Source: Acetobacteraceae bacterium (GTDB lineage Bacteria > Pseudomonadota > Alphaproteobacteria > Acetobacterales > Acetobacteraceae). From it: a stretch of 5,543 bases of DNA. The notes under the pieces were generated by a model, which was not told the origin of the DNA, made no database searches, and saw nothing but the letters and a program-made list of their open reading frames with translations. The position numbers and the translations under genes were made by a program. Position 1 is the first letter of the stretch. Each line of letters starts with the position of its first letter. Location of the stretch: contig JASHVB010000179.1 of the NCBI GenBank assembly GCA_030039695.1, positions 1 to 5,543 on the forward strand. Direction: 5' to 3'. This document shows, in pieces, positions 5,415 to 5,543 of this stretch.

Positions 5415-5543
5415 CTAAGGCTGCGTGCAACGCTCGGGCCGGTCGACCGCAACCATAGTAATAAGTGCGGATGTGCGGGAACAGTTGAAGTGCAGCATTT
5501 ATATCGCTGTATTTGCGTACAACCCCCAAATCGGCCTGGTTTA
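5415..5543. other. Right edge, nothing recognised
   Basis: The base composition here is somewhat richer in A and T than the rest. A minus-strand frame is open from the right edge for about 44 codons to a TAG near 5406, but its translation has no motif I know. It could be the end of a gene beyond the window or chance. Confidence 0.3.

Overview
The window suggests an alphaproteobacterium of high GC content. The acyl carrier protein, the FabF sequence and the order acpP-fabF-mltG resemble Acetobacteraceae or related Rhodospirillales. This is judged from remembered family sequences, not from a search.

Left part (about 1-2674, all minus strand): a conserved housekeeping block. In transcription order it holds a small exported M23/LytM-like protein with a degenerate active site (2674-2099), acpP (1937-1698), fabF (1668-406) and the N-terminal part of mltG, which runs off the left edge. 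AcpP carries the growing acyl chain, FabF (KAS II) elongates it, and MltG is the inner-membrane endolytic transglycosylase that ends glycan strand growth. The mltG fragment is odd: no ATG, GTG or TTG precedes its membrane anchor in frame.

Right part (about 2675-5543): a sparse accessory region with low coding density and signs of decay. It holds a 533-base stretch without a recognisable gene, a cold-shock-protein remnant with its RNP1 region deleted (3390-3208, minus), a small lipoprotein gene (3688-3897, plus), and the C-terminal stump of an IS66-family transposase with a single-base frameshift (about 4337-4495, plus). Next come an 80-residue unknown ORF (4498-4740, plus) that appears to lie inside the same IS remnant, a probable IS66 right end near 4768, and an 85-residue unknown protein with an excellent ribosome binding site (5049-4792, minus). 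The region ends with a divergent tRNA-like sequence with CAU anticodon (5240-5167, minus) beside a dense run of hairpins (5224-5414).

No complete new system can be shown here. The least explained parts are the tRNA-like sequence with its hairpin cluster and the inactivated-looking M23 protein next to acpP. The right part reads as an integration or decay hot spot beside a core fatty-acid and cell-wall locus.
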